64,000 nt of DNA, taken from assembly GCF_002441715.1 (NCBI RefSeq), contig NZ_JXJX01000004.1, forward strand, positions 112,812-176,811. The letters run 5' to 3'. This DNA comes from Pseudolactococcus plantarum (lineage in GTDB: Bacteria; Bacillota; Bacilli; Lactobacillales; Streptococcaceae). The position numbers were made by a program, and so were the translations under genes. The notes beneath the pieces were generated by a model, which made no database searches, had not been told where the DNA came from, and saw only the letters and a program-made list of their open reading frames with translations. Below are positions 33,814-44,200 of the stretch, piece after piece. The first letter of the stretch is position 1. Every line of letters starts with the position of its first letter.

Positions 33814-36309
33814 TTAATTTGCCACGATGTTGACTAATTTGTCAGGCACAGCGATGACTTTTCTAACTGTTTTTCCAGCAATTAATGACTGGATCACGTC
33901 ATTTTCTAATGCAAGTTTTTCAAGATCAGCCTTGCTAGATCCTGTTGGTACCATAAGCTTAGCTTTATTTTTACCTAAAACTTGAAGCACGATTTCAACT
34001 TCATCATCAACGAGTTTACTCTCATCAAATGTTGGCCAGGCAACATAAGAAATGCCTTTTTCACCTGTTATTGTTTCCCAGAGTTCTTCTCCCAAATGTG
34101 GTGCAAATGGTGCAAGCAGCTGGATGAATCCTTTAGCATATGCTTCAGGAATTTCAGAGCATTTATTAGCAGCATTAACAAATATCATCAATTGTGAAAT
34201 AGCTGTATTGAATTTAAGTGCTTCCAGATGTTCTGTCACAAATTTAACTGTTTCATGGTAAACACGACTGAGTTGTCCATCATTTTCAGCTGTAATTGTT
34301 TTCTCAGTGAACAAACGATAAACACGCTCTAAGAATTTACGTGAGCCTTCCAGACCTTCAGCAGACCATGCAATACTCGCATCTAGTGGCCCCATAAACA
34401 TCTCATATAATCTTAATGTGTCAGCGCCATATTGGTCAACGACATCATCAGGGTTAATCACGTTTTTCAATGATTTAGACATCTTGGCAGGACCTTGTTC
34501 GAGCAGTTCACCATTTTCTATGTTATAGAACTGACCGTCTCTTGCTTCTACCTTATCAGATGCAACTAAAGCGCCACGACTATCGCGATAGCTCGTCCCT
34601 AAAATCATACCTTGATTATACAATTTCTGGAAGGGTTCTTTTGTTGGCACCACACCGATATCGTATAAGAATTTATGCCAGAAACGTGCATAAAGTAAGT
34701 GCAAGACCGCATGTTCAGCACCACCGATATAGATATCAACTGGTAACCATTCTTTTAATAACTCAGGATCTGCTAATGCTTGCTGATTCTTAGGATCTAT
34801 GTAACGTAGGAAATACCAGCTAGACCCAGCCCACTGTGGCATCGTATTTGTTTCGCGTCGTCCCTTAACACCATCTTCTCTGACAACACTCAACCAATCT
34901 GTTAGGTTAGCAAGTGGTGATTCACCAGTACCAGATGGTTTGATATCAGTTGTTTTAGGCAAGATAAGTGGTAACTCAGACTCAGAAAGTGCCGTCGTTG
35001 TGCCATCTTCCCAGTGCACAATCGGAATCGGCTCACCCCAATAACGTTGGCGACTAAACAACCAATCTCTTAAGCGATAAGTTACTTTTTCTTGGCCGCA
35101 TCCTTTTTCTGATAACCAATTAATCATGTCGTGAATCGCTGTTTGTTTATCAAGCCCATCTAAAAAATCAGAATTGATATGTAAGCCATCTTCTGTATAG
35201 GCTTCTTTAGTTACATCTCCACCCTCTATAACAGGCAAGATAGCTAAATCAAATGCTTTAGCAAAATCCCAGTCACGTTGATCGTGTGCTGGCACAGCCA
35301 TGATTGCACCTGTACCATAACTAGCAAGAACATAGTCAGAAATCCAGATTGGTAACTCAGCACCATTTACTGGGTTGATCGCATATGCACCCGTCCAGAC
35401 ACCTGTTTTGTCTTTAGCTAAATCTGTTCTAGCTAGATCAGATTTAAGGCTAGCTTGATGTTGATACGCTTTGACTGCATCTGCTTGTTCATGACTCTTA
35501 ATCTGTGATACCAATTCATGCTCAGGTGCTAATACTGCGTAAGTAGCTCCGAAAAGTGTATCAGGACGTGTTGTAAATACGGTAAATGTTTCATCAGTAT
35601 CTTTAATTTTAAAGTCAACATTTGCACCAACTGATTTACCAATCCAGTTACGTTGCATATCTTTTACAGATTCTGGCCAATCTACTTCTTCTAAATCATT
35701 CAGTAGTCGCTCAGCATATGCTGTAATTTTTAACATCCACTGACGCATTGGTTTACGAACGACAGGATAACCGCCACGCTCTGAAGTCCCATCTGGTAAT
35801 ACTTCTTCATTTGAAATAGCAGTCCCAAGTTCTTCAACCCAGTTAACCGCAACTTCTGCTTCATAGGCTAAGCCTTTTTCATATAGTTTAGTGAAAATCC
35901 ACTGTGTCCACTTATAATAATCTGGATCTGTCGTATTGATTTCACGATCCCAGTCATATGAAAAACCAAGTGCATTGATTTGACGTTTAAAAGTTTCGAT
36001 GTTTTGAGCTGTAAATTCTGCTGGATCATTTCCAGTATCCATCGCATACTGCTCTGCTGGAAGCCCAAAAGCATCCCATCCCATCGGGTGTAACACATTA
36101 TAGCCTTGTGCCCGACGCATACGACTTAAAATATCTGTAGCAGTATAGCCTTCTGGATGGCCAACATGCAAACCAGCACCGCTAGGATATGGGAACATAT
36201 CTAGTGCATAAAACTTAGGTTTATCTTTATCAGTTCCTGTTTTAAACGTCTGGTTTTCTTGCCAAAAGGCTTGCCATTTTTTCTCAATATCTTGATGATT
36301 AAAAGTCAT
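33814..36309 (-). CDS. leuS: Leucyl-tRNA synthetase
   Basis: This 831-residue class I synthetase has the HIGH-type motif in [19 protein letters not shown], and a CP1 editing domain with [19 protein letters not shown] and the conserved [19 protein letters not shown]. The KMSKS loop is [16 protein letters not shown]. The C-terminal anticodon-binding and extension domains complete the usual length. It charges tRNA-Leu. The upstream 176 bp contain no T-box that I can see. The SD is AAGAAAG. Confidence 0.97.
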   Translation of the reverse strand: MTFNHQDIEKKWQAFWQENQTFKTGTDKDKPKFYALDMFPYPSGAGLHVGHPEGYTATDILSRMRRAQGYNVLHPMGWDAFGLPAEQYAMDTGNDPAEFTAQNIETFKRQINALGFSYDWDREINTTDPDYYKWTQWIFTKLYEKGLAYEAEVAVNWVEELGTAISNEEVLPDGTSERGGYPVVRKPMRQWMLKITAYAERLLNDLEEVDWPESVKDMQRNWIGKSVGANVDFKIKDTDETFTVFTTRPDTLFGATYAVLAPEHELVSQIKSHEQADAVKAYQHQASLKSDLARTDLAKDKTGVWTGAYAINPVNGAELPIWISDYVLASYGTGAIMAVPAHDQRDWDFAKAFDLAILPVIEGGDVTKEAYTEDGLHINSDFLDGLDKQTAIHDMINWLSEKGCGQEKVTYRLRDWLFSRQRYWGEPIPIVHWEDGTTTALSESELPLILPKTTDIKPSGTGESPLANLTDWLSVVREDGVKGRRETNTMPQWAGSSWYFLRYIDPKNQQALADPELLKEWLPVDIYIGGAEHAVLHLLYARFWHKFLYDIGVVPTKEPFQKLYNQGMILGTSYRDSRGALVASDKVEARDGQFYNIENGELLEQGPAKMSKSLKNVINPDDVVDQYGADTLRLYEMFMGPLDASIAWSAEGLEGSRKFLERVYRLFTEKTITAENDGQLSRVYHETVKFVTEHLEALKFNTAISQLMIFVNAANKCSEIPEAYAKGFIQLLAPFAPHLGEELWETITGEKGISYVAWPTFDESKLVDDEVEIVLQVLGKNKAKLMVPTGSSKADLEKLALENDVIQSLIAGKTVRKVIAVPDKLVNIVAN

Positions 36310-36485
36310 ATTATTCTTTCTTTATCTTAGTATATTTCTAGTTAATTGATATAGTTATAGGCTGATGAAAGAGAATCAAGAGAGTAGTCCAATCACTGCT
36401 GTAGACTATCTATTTCAAAATTTATCAGCGCTAAAGCCTATTTTATTTTACGCTAATTTAGGTCTTTTTTCAAATTTATCCAGTC

Positions 36486-37250
36486 TTATCTTTGGGCATA
36501 GCCCATTAAACTATACAGTAGCACTAGATCACTCCCGGTTAAACTAAGACCATATTTAGCTTCAAATTTTTTCATTTTTTGTGTCAACGTATTGCGATGA
36601 ATAAACAGCGTTTTAGCAGTTTGCAGCTGATTCCCATCATTTTGGTAAAGATGCTGGATCAATTCTTGCGCTTCTAAATCAAGCAATAGGCTTTGTTTGA
36701 TCTTGCTGAGTTGACGATTCGTGACCTGACGCAGTCCCTCTTTAATGAGTGCTTCTGAAAAACTTAAGCCTTGATCAAAGTTTCTCTTTTCAGTCTGGTA
36801 GATATCATGTAATTCTGCTTGATCAGAAAATAACCCTATATAGTACGTACACATGACTCCTAAATCTTGACAAAAGGTCATAAGCGTTTGTTTCATTTCA
36901 GAATCATATAAGCGATCCATGGCCAGTTGTTCTATCGCAATCCCATAGTCTGATGACTGTTTTTTTATCTTGACAATATTAGGAAAGATTAAGGAGAGTT
37001 GTTCAGCTATTATATCAAAATCAGCTGTTTTAAACTGAATAATTCGGTAACTCCCTGAAGGTAATGTGTCAAAAGCACTCTCTTTGTTTGAAAACAAGAC
37101 CTCAGTAAAGAGCTCGAGTTCTCTTGTCGTCAGCTCGCTCTTTTCAATATAATACTGCCCTCCCTCGTTTTCAAAAGAAAAGACAGATGCCGTATGAGGA
37201 CTTGGTCCTCGTTTTATAGGATAAACTTTTTCTAAAGCTTCTATTTTCAT
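36486..37250 (-). CDS. PucR-type C-terminal HTH protein
   Basis: This 254-residue protein has a C-terminal helix-turn-helix of the PucR/CdaR type (LQTAKTLFIHRNTLTQKMKKFEAKYGLSL, about residues 205-235). The N-terminal 190 residues have no domain I can name. Proteins of this type usually activate nearby metabolic genes. It directly follows the prs terminator, 28 bp after the prs stop, with no SD and no obvious promoter, so it may depend on prs read-through. Regulated genes are unknown. Confidence 0.7.
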   Translation of the reverse strand: MKIEALEKVYPIKRGPSPHTASVFSFENEGGQYYIEKSELTTRELELFTEVLFSNKESAFDTLPSGSYRIIQFKTADFDIIAEQLSLIFPNIVKIKKQSSDYGIAIEQLAMDRLYDSEMKQTLMTFCQDLGVMCTYYIGLFSDQAELHDIYQTEKRNFDQGLSFSEALIKEGLRQVTNRQLSKIKQSLLLDLEAQELIQHLYQNDGNQLQTAKTLFIHRNTLTQKMKKFEAKYGLSLTGSDLVLLYSLMGYAQR

Positions 37251-37256
37251 GACTTT

Positions 37257-37280
37257 ACCAAAAAACGCCCCATGGCGTTT
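37257..37280 (-). terminator. Terminator after prs
   Basis: Stem AAACGCC / GGCGTTT with a 4-nt loop, then TTTTTT on the minus strand. The prs stop codon is at the stem's base. Confidence 0.85.
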
Positions 37281-38262
37281 AAACTATATCTTCTGCTTTG
37301 ACACGCATTTGGAATAATGGTGATAGTGGTCGATTTTCGTGAATCCGGATAATCGCATCCGCAATCAATGCTGAAATCGAAATTTCAGTAATCTTTTCAG
37401 ATTGACGAATGGTATCTGGCAACTCGATCGTATCAGTTACGACTAGCTTGGTAATTGCTGAGCTTTCAATTCTCTCAAGTGCTGGTCCTGACAAAACGCC
37501 ATGTGTACATGAAGCGTAGATATCCGTTGCACCTAGTTCTTTTAAGGCATTTGCAGCAAGTGTGATTGTCCCGGCTGTATCGATCATATCATCAATCAAG
37601 ACACATTTTTTTCCCTTGACATCTCCGATGATATTCATAATTTCAGCAACATTAGCTTTTGGTCGACGTTTATCAATGATTGCGATTGACGTTTTTAAGA
37701 AGTCAGCTAACTTACGTGCACGTGTCACACCACCATGGTCAGGTGACACAACAACAACATCGTTATCTTTACCAGTTAACCCAATGCGCTCAAAGTAATC
37801 TGCGATCAAAGGGGCCCCCATCAAATGATCGACAGGAATATCAAAGAAACCTTGAATCTGAGACGCGTGAAGGTCAACTGTAACCATACGATCAACCCCT
37901 GCCATCTGAATCATATTTGCAACTAATTTAGATGTGATTGGTTCGCGTGGTCTTGCTTTACGGTCTTGACGTGCATAGCCATAATACGGCATCACAACGT
38001 TAATCGTGCCTACTGAAGCGCGTTTTAATGCATCAACCATAATCAGCAATTCCATCAAGTTTTCATTAACAGGGCTAGAAGAAGACTGAATTAAAAAGAC
38101 ATGACTACCCCGAACTGATTCCTCGATATTGATTTGAATTTCACCATCACTAAATGTTTTAACTGTACATTTTCCAAGGTCTAGCTCCATATTATTGGCA
38201 ATTTTTTTTGCCAATTCTTGATTTGAGCTGAGTGCAAATAACTTCAGGTTAGCGTAAGACAT
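37279..38262 (-). CDS. prs: Ribose-phosphate pyrophosphokinase (PRPP synthetase)
   Basis: This 327-residue enzyme makes PRPP from ribose-5-phosphate and ATP for nucleotide, histidine and tryptophan synthesis. It has [37 protein letters not shown], the [19 protein letters not shown] metal site, the flexible loop [12 protein letters not shown] and the PRPP loop [15 protein letters not shown] start at the ATG at 38262, which has GGAGG five bases upstream; a TTG four codons earlier also opens the frame. It has its own promoter and a terminator. Confidence 0.96.
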   Translation of the reverse strand: MSYANLKLFALSSNQELAKKIANNMELDLGKCTVKTFSDGEIQINIEESVRGSHVFLIQSSSSPVNENLMELLIMVDALKRASVGTINVVMPYYGYARQDRKARPREPITSKLVANMIQMAGVDRMVTVDLHASQIQGFFDIPVDHLMGAPLIADYFERIGLTGKDNDVVVVSPDHGGVTRARKLADFLKTSIAIIDKRRPKANVAEIMNIIGDVKGKKCVLIDDMIDTAGTITLAANALKELGATDIYASCTHGVLSGPALERIESSAITKLVVTDTIELPDTIRQSEKITEISISALIADAIIRIHENRPLSPLFQMRVKAEDIV

Positions 38263-38289
38263 GTCATCCTCCAAGATTTTCTAACTTCT

Positions 38290-38318
38290 ATTTTACTATT
38301 TTTTAGCCCTTTTGTAAA
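38290..38318 (-). promoter_or_regulatory. prs promoter
   Basis: Minus-strand TTTACA (38313-38318) and TAAAAT (38290-38295) are 17 bp apart, giving a leader of about 21 nt. No PurR box was seen. Confidence 0.6.
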
Positions 38319-38418
38319 TGACTGGCCCAGATTAGATCACACCAAGGGACTTTGATTGATAAAGCGTGATGCCTCACTTGACATGAGGTTCGTCTAACAT
38401 TTCTTTAGACACAGTCGA

Positions 38419-39666
38419 TCAAATCAAATCTTGGAACAAGCCTTTAACAAATAATGCTTCATCAAAGTTTTCCAAGTCAGTCATCCCTTCACCTAAACCA
38501 ACTAATTTTACAGGAATTTTTAATACTTGTTGGATTGTTAAGATAATACCACCTTTGGCAGAACCATCTAATTTTGTAAGGACAATCCCTGTTAACGATG
38601 TTACTTTTGAAAATTCTTTAGCTTGTGAAATCGCATTTTGACCTGTCGTCGCATCGAGTGCTAACAAAGTTTCATGTGGTGCATCTGGAATTTCTCTTTT
38701 GATGATTTTACCCATTTTTTCGAGTTCTTTCATCAAATTATCCTTATTTTGTAAGCGTCCGGCAGTATCAATCAACAAGATATCAAACTGCTCTGTCTGC
38801 GCTCGCTTCACCGCATCAAATACAACTGATGCTGGGTCTGATTTTTCTTTACCGACAACAATCTCAACACCACTACGACGTGACCACTCAACTAACTGAT
38901 CTGTTGCCCCTGCTCTAAAGGTATCAGCAGCTGCCAATAACACTTTTTTACCCTGTAAGTTAAATCGGTTAGCTAACTTACCTATGGTTGTCGTTTTACC
39001 TACACCATTTACGCCCACAAACATCATGACAGTCAAAGGGTCATGCATGAGTAATTCTGTTGCTAAACCAGACTCTCCAAAATTATCTACCATTCTCTCG
39101 ATAATGACACGCTTCACATCATCTTTAGATTTTGCATTTTGTAGTTTTACTTCATGACGTAAGTCTTCTGTCAGTTGTGTCGCGACATCTACACCAACAT
39201 CACTCATGATCAAGGTATCTTCTAAGTCTTCAAAGAACTCTTCATCAACAGATCTAAAGTTAGCTAAAAATTCATTAAAGCGTGCACCAAACGATTTACT
39301 TGTTTTCTTTAATGACTTTTCGTACTTTGTTTCGATCTCCTCAGGTGTTTCCTCAACCACAACAACAGGTTCAATTTCCTCAACTTCTCTTATCTCAGTT
39401 AGGTCTGGTACTGCGACAACTGGATCTACAGACTTCTCTAACTCAGGTGATATGATAGACTGCTCTGCTGCTACATCTAGGGTCGCGTGAACTGGCTCAG
39501 AAACCTCTTCCACTATCTCAACCTCAGATTGTAGCTCAGCATCCAACGCGACTGTTTCAGCCGATTCATCTAAGTCTTCTAGATCAAATTTAAAGATATC
39601 TGCACTCTGATTTTCTTCAATTTGTTCCTCTATCTTTTTACCAAAAATTTTATCAAATAAACCCAT
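38419..39666 (-). CDS. ftsY: Signal recognition particle receptor FtsY
   Basis: This 415-residue GTPase receives SRP-ribosome complexes at the membrane. It has an acidic N-terminal A domain (about residues 15-100, rich in Glu/Asp/Val), an NG domain with GVNGVGKTTTIGKLA (G1), LLAAADTFRAGATDQL, DTAGRLQNKDNLM (G3) and LTKLDGSAKGG (G4), and the closing GLGEGMTDLENF. It abuts the HAD gene upstream and is probably translated from the same mRNA. Downstream 38275-38418 contains two small hairpins but no strong terminator. Confidence 0.97.
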   Translation of the reverse strand: MGLFDKIFGKKIEEQIEENQSADIFKFDLEDLDESAETVALDAELQSEVEIVEEVSEPVHATLDVAAEQSIISPELEKSVDPVVAVPDLTEIREVEEIEPVVVVEETPEEIETKYEKSLKKTSKSFGARFNEFLANFRSVDEEFFEDLEDTLIMSDVGVDVATQLTEDLRHEVKLQNAKSKDDVKRVIIERMVDNFGESGLATELLMHDPLTVMMFVGVNGVGKTTTIGKLANRFNLQGKKVLLAAADTFRAGATDQLVEWSRRSGVEIVVGKEKSDPASVVFDAVKRAQTEQFDILLIDTAGRLQNKDNLMKELEKMGKIIKREIPDAPHETLLALDATTGQNAISQAKEFSKVTSLTGIVLTKLDGSAKGGIILTIQQVLKIPVKLVGLGEGMTDLENFDEALFVKGLFQDLI

Positions 39667-40473
39667 TTAGTCCTCCAAAATATATGTGTTGATTGCCCAG
39701 GCAACACCATGCTCGTCATTTGTCAGAGGTGTCGTCATATCTGAAATCGCCTTAACCTGATCAGTTGCGTTTTTCATCGCCACACCAAATCCAGCCCATG
39801 TTAACATGGCAATATCATTTTCTTCATCACCCATCGCCATGACATTTTCTCTATCTATCCCTAAAATACCGATCAGTTTTTCAAGTCCAAACGATTTTAC
39901 AACACCTTTAGGCATAATCTCAAGTAAAATATCTCGTGATTTAAAAATCTCATACTTTTCTTTTAACTCAGCAGGTATTTTAGTCATCTGTTGATCTAAA
40001 TAATCAGCATCTATAGCACTTACAGCCTTATTATAGATGATATCTTTGGGGATTGTGTCAAACTCTCCCATGGTAAAATCAAGAAAAGGGCTGAATTTTT
40101 GATAAAGCGAGTTAGGATTTGTCTCATAACAATGTCCTTCAGAAACAACATCAAACGGTAAATCAAGTTGTGCAAATACCTCATGGATTTCTTTGATATT
40201 GTCATATGAGAAAGTTTTCTTTGATAAAATTTCTCCGTTATTACGTTGGACCAAACCTCCGTTGAAGGTAATCGAGTATTCCGTATCTACCAAGAGATCT
40301 AATTCACTTAACATATGTTCTATCGCACGTAAAGGGCGGCCTGTCGTAATGACAACATGTACACCTTTTGCCTGTGCAGCCTTTATCGCTCGTTTGCTTT
40401 CATCTGAGATTTTTTTGTCATGTGTTAATAAAGTACCGTCTAAATCTAGCGCTAATAATTTTATTTTTGTCAT
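39667..40473 (-). CDS. Cof-type HAD-IIB phosphatase upstream of ftsY
   Basis: This protein of about 268 residues has HAD motif I LALDLDGTLLTHD, motif II VITTGRPLRAIEHM, KSFGLEKLIGILGIDRENVMAMGDEENDIAML (motifs III/IV) and the final GVAMKNATDQVKAISDMTT. It is probably a sugar-phosphate phosphatase; the substrate is unknown. The frame opens 13 codons upstream, but the ATG at 40473 lies six bases after TGTTATAAT with no SD, so I predict a leaderless start here. It is directly followed by ftsY. Confidence 0.9.
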   Translation of the reverse strand: MTKIKLLALDLDGTLLTHDKKISDESKRAIKAAQAKGVHVVITTGRPLRAIEHMLSELDLLVDTEYSITFNGGLVQRNNGEILSKKTFSYDNIKEIHEVFAQLDLPFDVVSEGHCYETNPNSLYQKFSPFLDFTMGEFDTIPKDIIYNKAVSAIDADYLDQQMTKIPAELKEKYEIFKSRDILLEIMPKGVVKSFGLEKLIGILGIDRENVMAMGDEENDIAMLTWAGFGVAMKNATDQVKAISDMTTPLTNDEHGVAWAINTYILED

Positions 40474-40479
40474 GTGTTC

Positions 40480-40488
40480 ATTATAACA
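40480..40488 (-). promoter_or_regulatory. Extended -10 predicting leaderless HAD-ftsY mRNA
   Basis: TGTTATAAT on the minus strand, with GAACAC and then ATG. A possible -35 TTGAGG lies 18 bp upstream. Confidence 0.55.
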
Positions 40489-40661
40489 CAACGCTTGGAT
40501 ATGCCTCAACAATCGGCTAGCCTTTATGATACTTTATCGTATTGCTTTCAATACTTGACACCAATTAACTAAAAAAGATACTATATTCTATACCATACTA
40601 TGCCTGTTTCATCAGATAATCACGAATAAATGCCGTCTTAGGTATCAGGTTGAAATATTAA

Positions 40662-40704
40662 GTTGTGAAGTAATATGTTGTGAAGTATCAATCCTCTTTA
40701 TAAT
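40662..40704 (+). promoter_or_regulatory. Promoter with tandem 15-bp direct repeat before the NTF2-like gene
   Basis: GTTGTGAAGTA occurs at 40662-40672 and 40677-40687, with a period of 15 bp. TATAAT (40699-40704) follows, only 9 nt before the ATG; the SD-like GGGAG lies between the -10 and the ATG. TTGTGA of the second repeat could serve as a short-spaced -35. Confidence 0.4.
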
Positions 40705-40713
40705 GGGAGAGTT

Positions 40714-41103
40714 ATGGACAAACAAAAGCAACTGATTCAAGATTATTTTCAAATGTGGCTTGATCGTGAGTTTTCGGCAATAGAGACTATTTTTGATAGA
40801 CATATTTTTTATCATGAATGTTATGGTGCTTGCTATCAAGGCATAGATCAGATACAACTATGGCTTAAGCAGCAGCTCAAACAGCAACATGTCTTAAAAT
40901 GGGACATTCATGATATGCATGTCACTGAGCCTTTTTACTTTGTTACTTGGACTTTTCAAGCTAAAGAAGCTGACGCATCTTATATTTTTGATGGGATGTC
41001 AAAAATTAAATTCAGTCAAGCGAGTAATAAACTAATAGAAATAGTCGAATATGAAACAAAACTCGGTACAGTTTATCCCTACAATAAAAATGCATCACTA
41101 TAG
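40714..41103 (+). CDS. NTF2/SnoaL-like domain protein
   Basis: This 129-residue protein has a cone-fold NTF2-like layout: an N-terminal helix (QLIQDYFQMWLDREFSAIETIFD), a HIFYHECYGACYQGIDQIQLW pocket-lining segment, and alternating beta strands ending with VEYETKLGTVYPY. Such proteins may be small enzymes or ligand-binding modules; no catalytic residues can be assigned. It is monocistronic. GGGAG precedes the ATG, but the close -10 suggests a very short leader. Confidence 0.7.
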   Translation: MDKQKQLIQDYFQMWLDREFSAIETIFDRHIFYHECYGACYQGIDQIQLWLKQQLKQQHVLKWDIHDMHVTEPFYFVTWTFQAKEADASYIFDGMSKIKFSQASNKLIEIVEYETKLGTVYPYNKNASL

Positions 41104-41184
41104 CTAAACAACAGCTGATGTATGTGCCAATTATCGTGGCATAATCTTCCGATGCATCATTATCGATATACTGATCAAAATTAG

Positions 41185-41218
41185 AAAAGCAAGTAGATCA
41201 ATAGATCTACTTGCTTTT
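41185..41218. terminator. Bidirectional terminator between the NTF2-like gene and smc
   Basis: Perfect stem AAAAGCAAGTAGATC / GATCTACTTGCTTTT with a 4-nt loop between convergent genes. Confidence 0.9.
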
Positions 41219-41244
41219 ACTAGTTGAAAAACTTTCATGTCATT

Positions 41245-44200
41245 TTATACTTGCGCATCATCTGCTACAAAATCTTTCAGTTTAACTGAGACAATCTTGG
41301 ATACGCCACCTTCTTGCATGGTCACCCCATACATGACTTTAGCAGCCTTCATCGTCCCTTTTCTGTGGGTAACCACGATAAATTGACTATTTTCATCGAA
41401 ACGCGTCATGTAATCACCAAACCGTTTGACATTAGCTTCGTCAAGTGCGGCCTCAACTTCATCAAGTACGACAAACGGTACTGTACGCACACGAATAATT
41501 GCAAACAAAAGTGCTAATGCAGTTAGTGATTTTTCTCCACCACTCATTAAATTTAGACTGGCAAGTTTCTTACCTGGTGGTTGTACATCGATATCGATAC
41601 CTGCCGTCAAAAGATCTTCTGAATTCAAGACTAAATCTGCTTGACCACCACCAAACATCTGCGTAAAGTTCGTTTGGAAGGCTAGCCTGATCGCTTCAAA
41701 AGTCGTTTTAAACTTAACCTTCACCTCGTCGTCCATCTCATTAATCGTTGATTCCAACAGAGACTTCGCTTTAAGTAAATCATCTTTTTGTGTATTTAAA
41801 AATTCACGACGTTCATTGACTTCATCAAACTGTTCGATAGCAGCTAAGTTGACAGGTCCTAGTTTACGAATCTGACTTTCTAGATTTTGAAGCTGACGTT
41901 CACTTTCAGATAAACTTGTCAGAGTTTGCGCTACTGCTTTAGCAGCATCAAAACTCATCTGATAAACATCTGTTAATTTGTTCTGACGTTGTCTTAAAAT
42001 CTGCTCTGACGATTCTAGTGAAAGTGTTAACCGTGTTTGCTGGGCTAACTGTTCTTGTTTATCCTTCGTCACTGCTACATGTGTCTCATCTAGTTCTTCT
42101 ATTTGTGCAGTTAAATCCTCACGTTCAAACTTCAGACTGACAAGTTGCATATTTGTTTGATCAAGTTTTTCGCTAACTTTTTTTAAGTTTTCTGTTAACT
42201 GCGCTAAGCGAGTTTTGTCGACTTCAGCATCACTAGTCTCGTTTTGTGCAGTTAGTGCTGCCATTTCTTGACTTAATGCGTTTTTTTCTTGCATTAAACG
42301 CGTTGACTCACTCGTCTGATGTTTCAATTCAGAGATAATCTCAGAGTAAGTTAATTGTGTTGCTTGTAGCTCTTTTCTCACCGTATCAAGCAAGGTATTG
42401 ATTTCGGTTTGACTACTCTTAAGTTGCGTAATATCACGATTAATTTGATCTTTTTTATCTGCTATAGCCGCTAGACTATGTTGACAACTCTCATTTTCCG
42501 CGTTAAGCCTGTCGATCATGCTCTGCTCATCAACTGTTTTAGATAAGATCAATCGGCTTTCTAAATCTTGTTGTGCACTAAGCAGTGTCTGCTCTTTTAG
42601 TGTATATTTTTGTCGTTCAAGACGACGCGTTTCACCAACTTGTCTTAACTCGGCAAGTTGAGTCATTAACTGTGTTTTAGTTGTTTGAACAGTTTTAAGT
42701 GACTGCTCTAACTCGAGCACAGTTGCTTCATAAGCTGATACTTTTTGTTTTAGATCATCTATTTCGACAGTTGTAAACGTCGTCGCATTCTTTTTATTGG
42801 CACCACCTGAAAATGAACCGCCAGGTCTAATCTCTGTCCCATCTAAGGCAACAATTCGTGCGGTAAAATTCACTGCACGCGCAATTTTCGTAGCATTATC
42901 GTTATTATCGACGATTAATACACTACCTAATAGATTAGAGATAGCAGGTGATAGGTGCGCATCATAGGTCACGAGATGTTGTGCAACATCGATAAAACCA
43001 GTCATATTTGCAACTTTAGTTAACTGATTAAACTGTCTTGGCTTAATTGTCGTTAACGGTAGAAAAGTCGCACGCCCTAAGCGTTGTTCTCTTAAAAAGT
43101 TAATCGCTGATTTTGCTGCCTGTTCATCTGATACAACAATATTTTGTGCACCAGCACCCAAAGCGATATCTAGTGCGGTCGCATACTTTTTATCAAAGCT
43201 GACAAGGTCTGCAATCGCCCCAATTACACCTGGTAATCTATCAGAAGCTTGTAAAACGGCTTTAACGCCTTGATAAAAGTTTGCGTGTGTTGCACGTATA
43301 TTTTCCAAACTAGATAAACGTGCTTTTGTTTTATGCACATCATCCATGGCAGAAAAGAGTCGTGTTTGTAACTGCTCATTTTCCATTTCTGAGTGTTTGA
43401 GTGCGACATCTATTTCTTGATAGTCGTGCAGAAGTTGATCAATCTCTTCTTTTAAGGCGTTAGCATGCTGACTTGTCTCGGTTAATTCAGCTTTTAAGCT
43501 GTTATATTTTTCTGATAATTCCTGTTGTTCATCTGATCTACTTGCAGCATTTGCGACTAAATTAGTTAACTCAGAAGTTTGCTTAGTCATCTTATTAGAC
43601 AACTGTGCTTCTTCATTTACTAACCTAACATACTCAGTACGCAGACGCTCTATCGCCTCTTCTGGATTTTCACTTAACCCATCTAGTTTCGTTTGAAGCG
43701 ACTGTATCTGTTCTGATAATGACGTTTTTAGTGCCTGATTCTCCGACAGTTTAGTCGTTAGTTGTTCAAGTTCATCTTCTAGGTTATTGAGTTTATGAGA
43801 GAGTAGCTCAATTCGCTCTGAACGTTCTGCGACAGACTTTTGTGACATCTCTTCTTGATTTTTATAGATATCTATCTTGGATTGAAAATCAGATTTAGCT
43901 GTCGTTAGGTTAAGCAACGCTTCTTGCAAAGTTTCTTGAGTCCGCTCAACTTCTCTGCGTTTTTGTTTCAAGTCTACTAATTGGTCCTCAAGACCTGCTT
44001 CAACCTGTGCCAACTCATCTAAATTTTCTGTGACAGCTTTAAGCTGCACTTGTGTCTGTTCATAAGTCACTTTTTCAGCGATAATCTGCGCTACAATTAC
44101 AGATAACCCAAGTTGCTCACGCTTTTCATCTAATTCACGAAATTTCAATGCAACATCACGTTGTGCACGTAAAGGGGTTAATTGACCATCTAACTCATAA

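Noticed and set aside
36310..36485. Possible T-box leader before leuS
   Set aside because: No T-box sequence, specifier loop or terminator/anti-terminator pair could be recognised in this 176-bp region.
36365..36547. 60-codon open frame on the plus strand between leuS and the PucR-type gene
   Set aside because: No ribosome-binding site, no recognisable domain, and it overlaps the end of a better-supported gene on the other strand.
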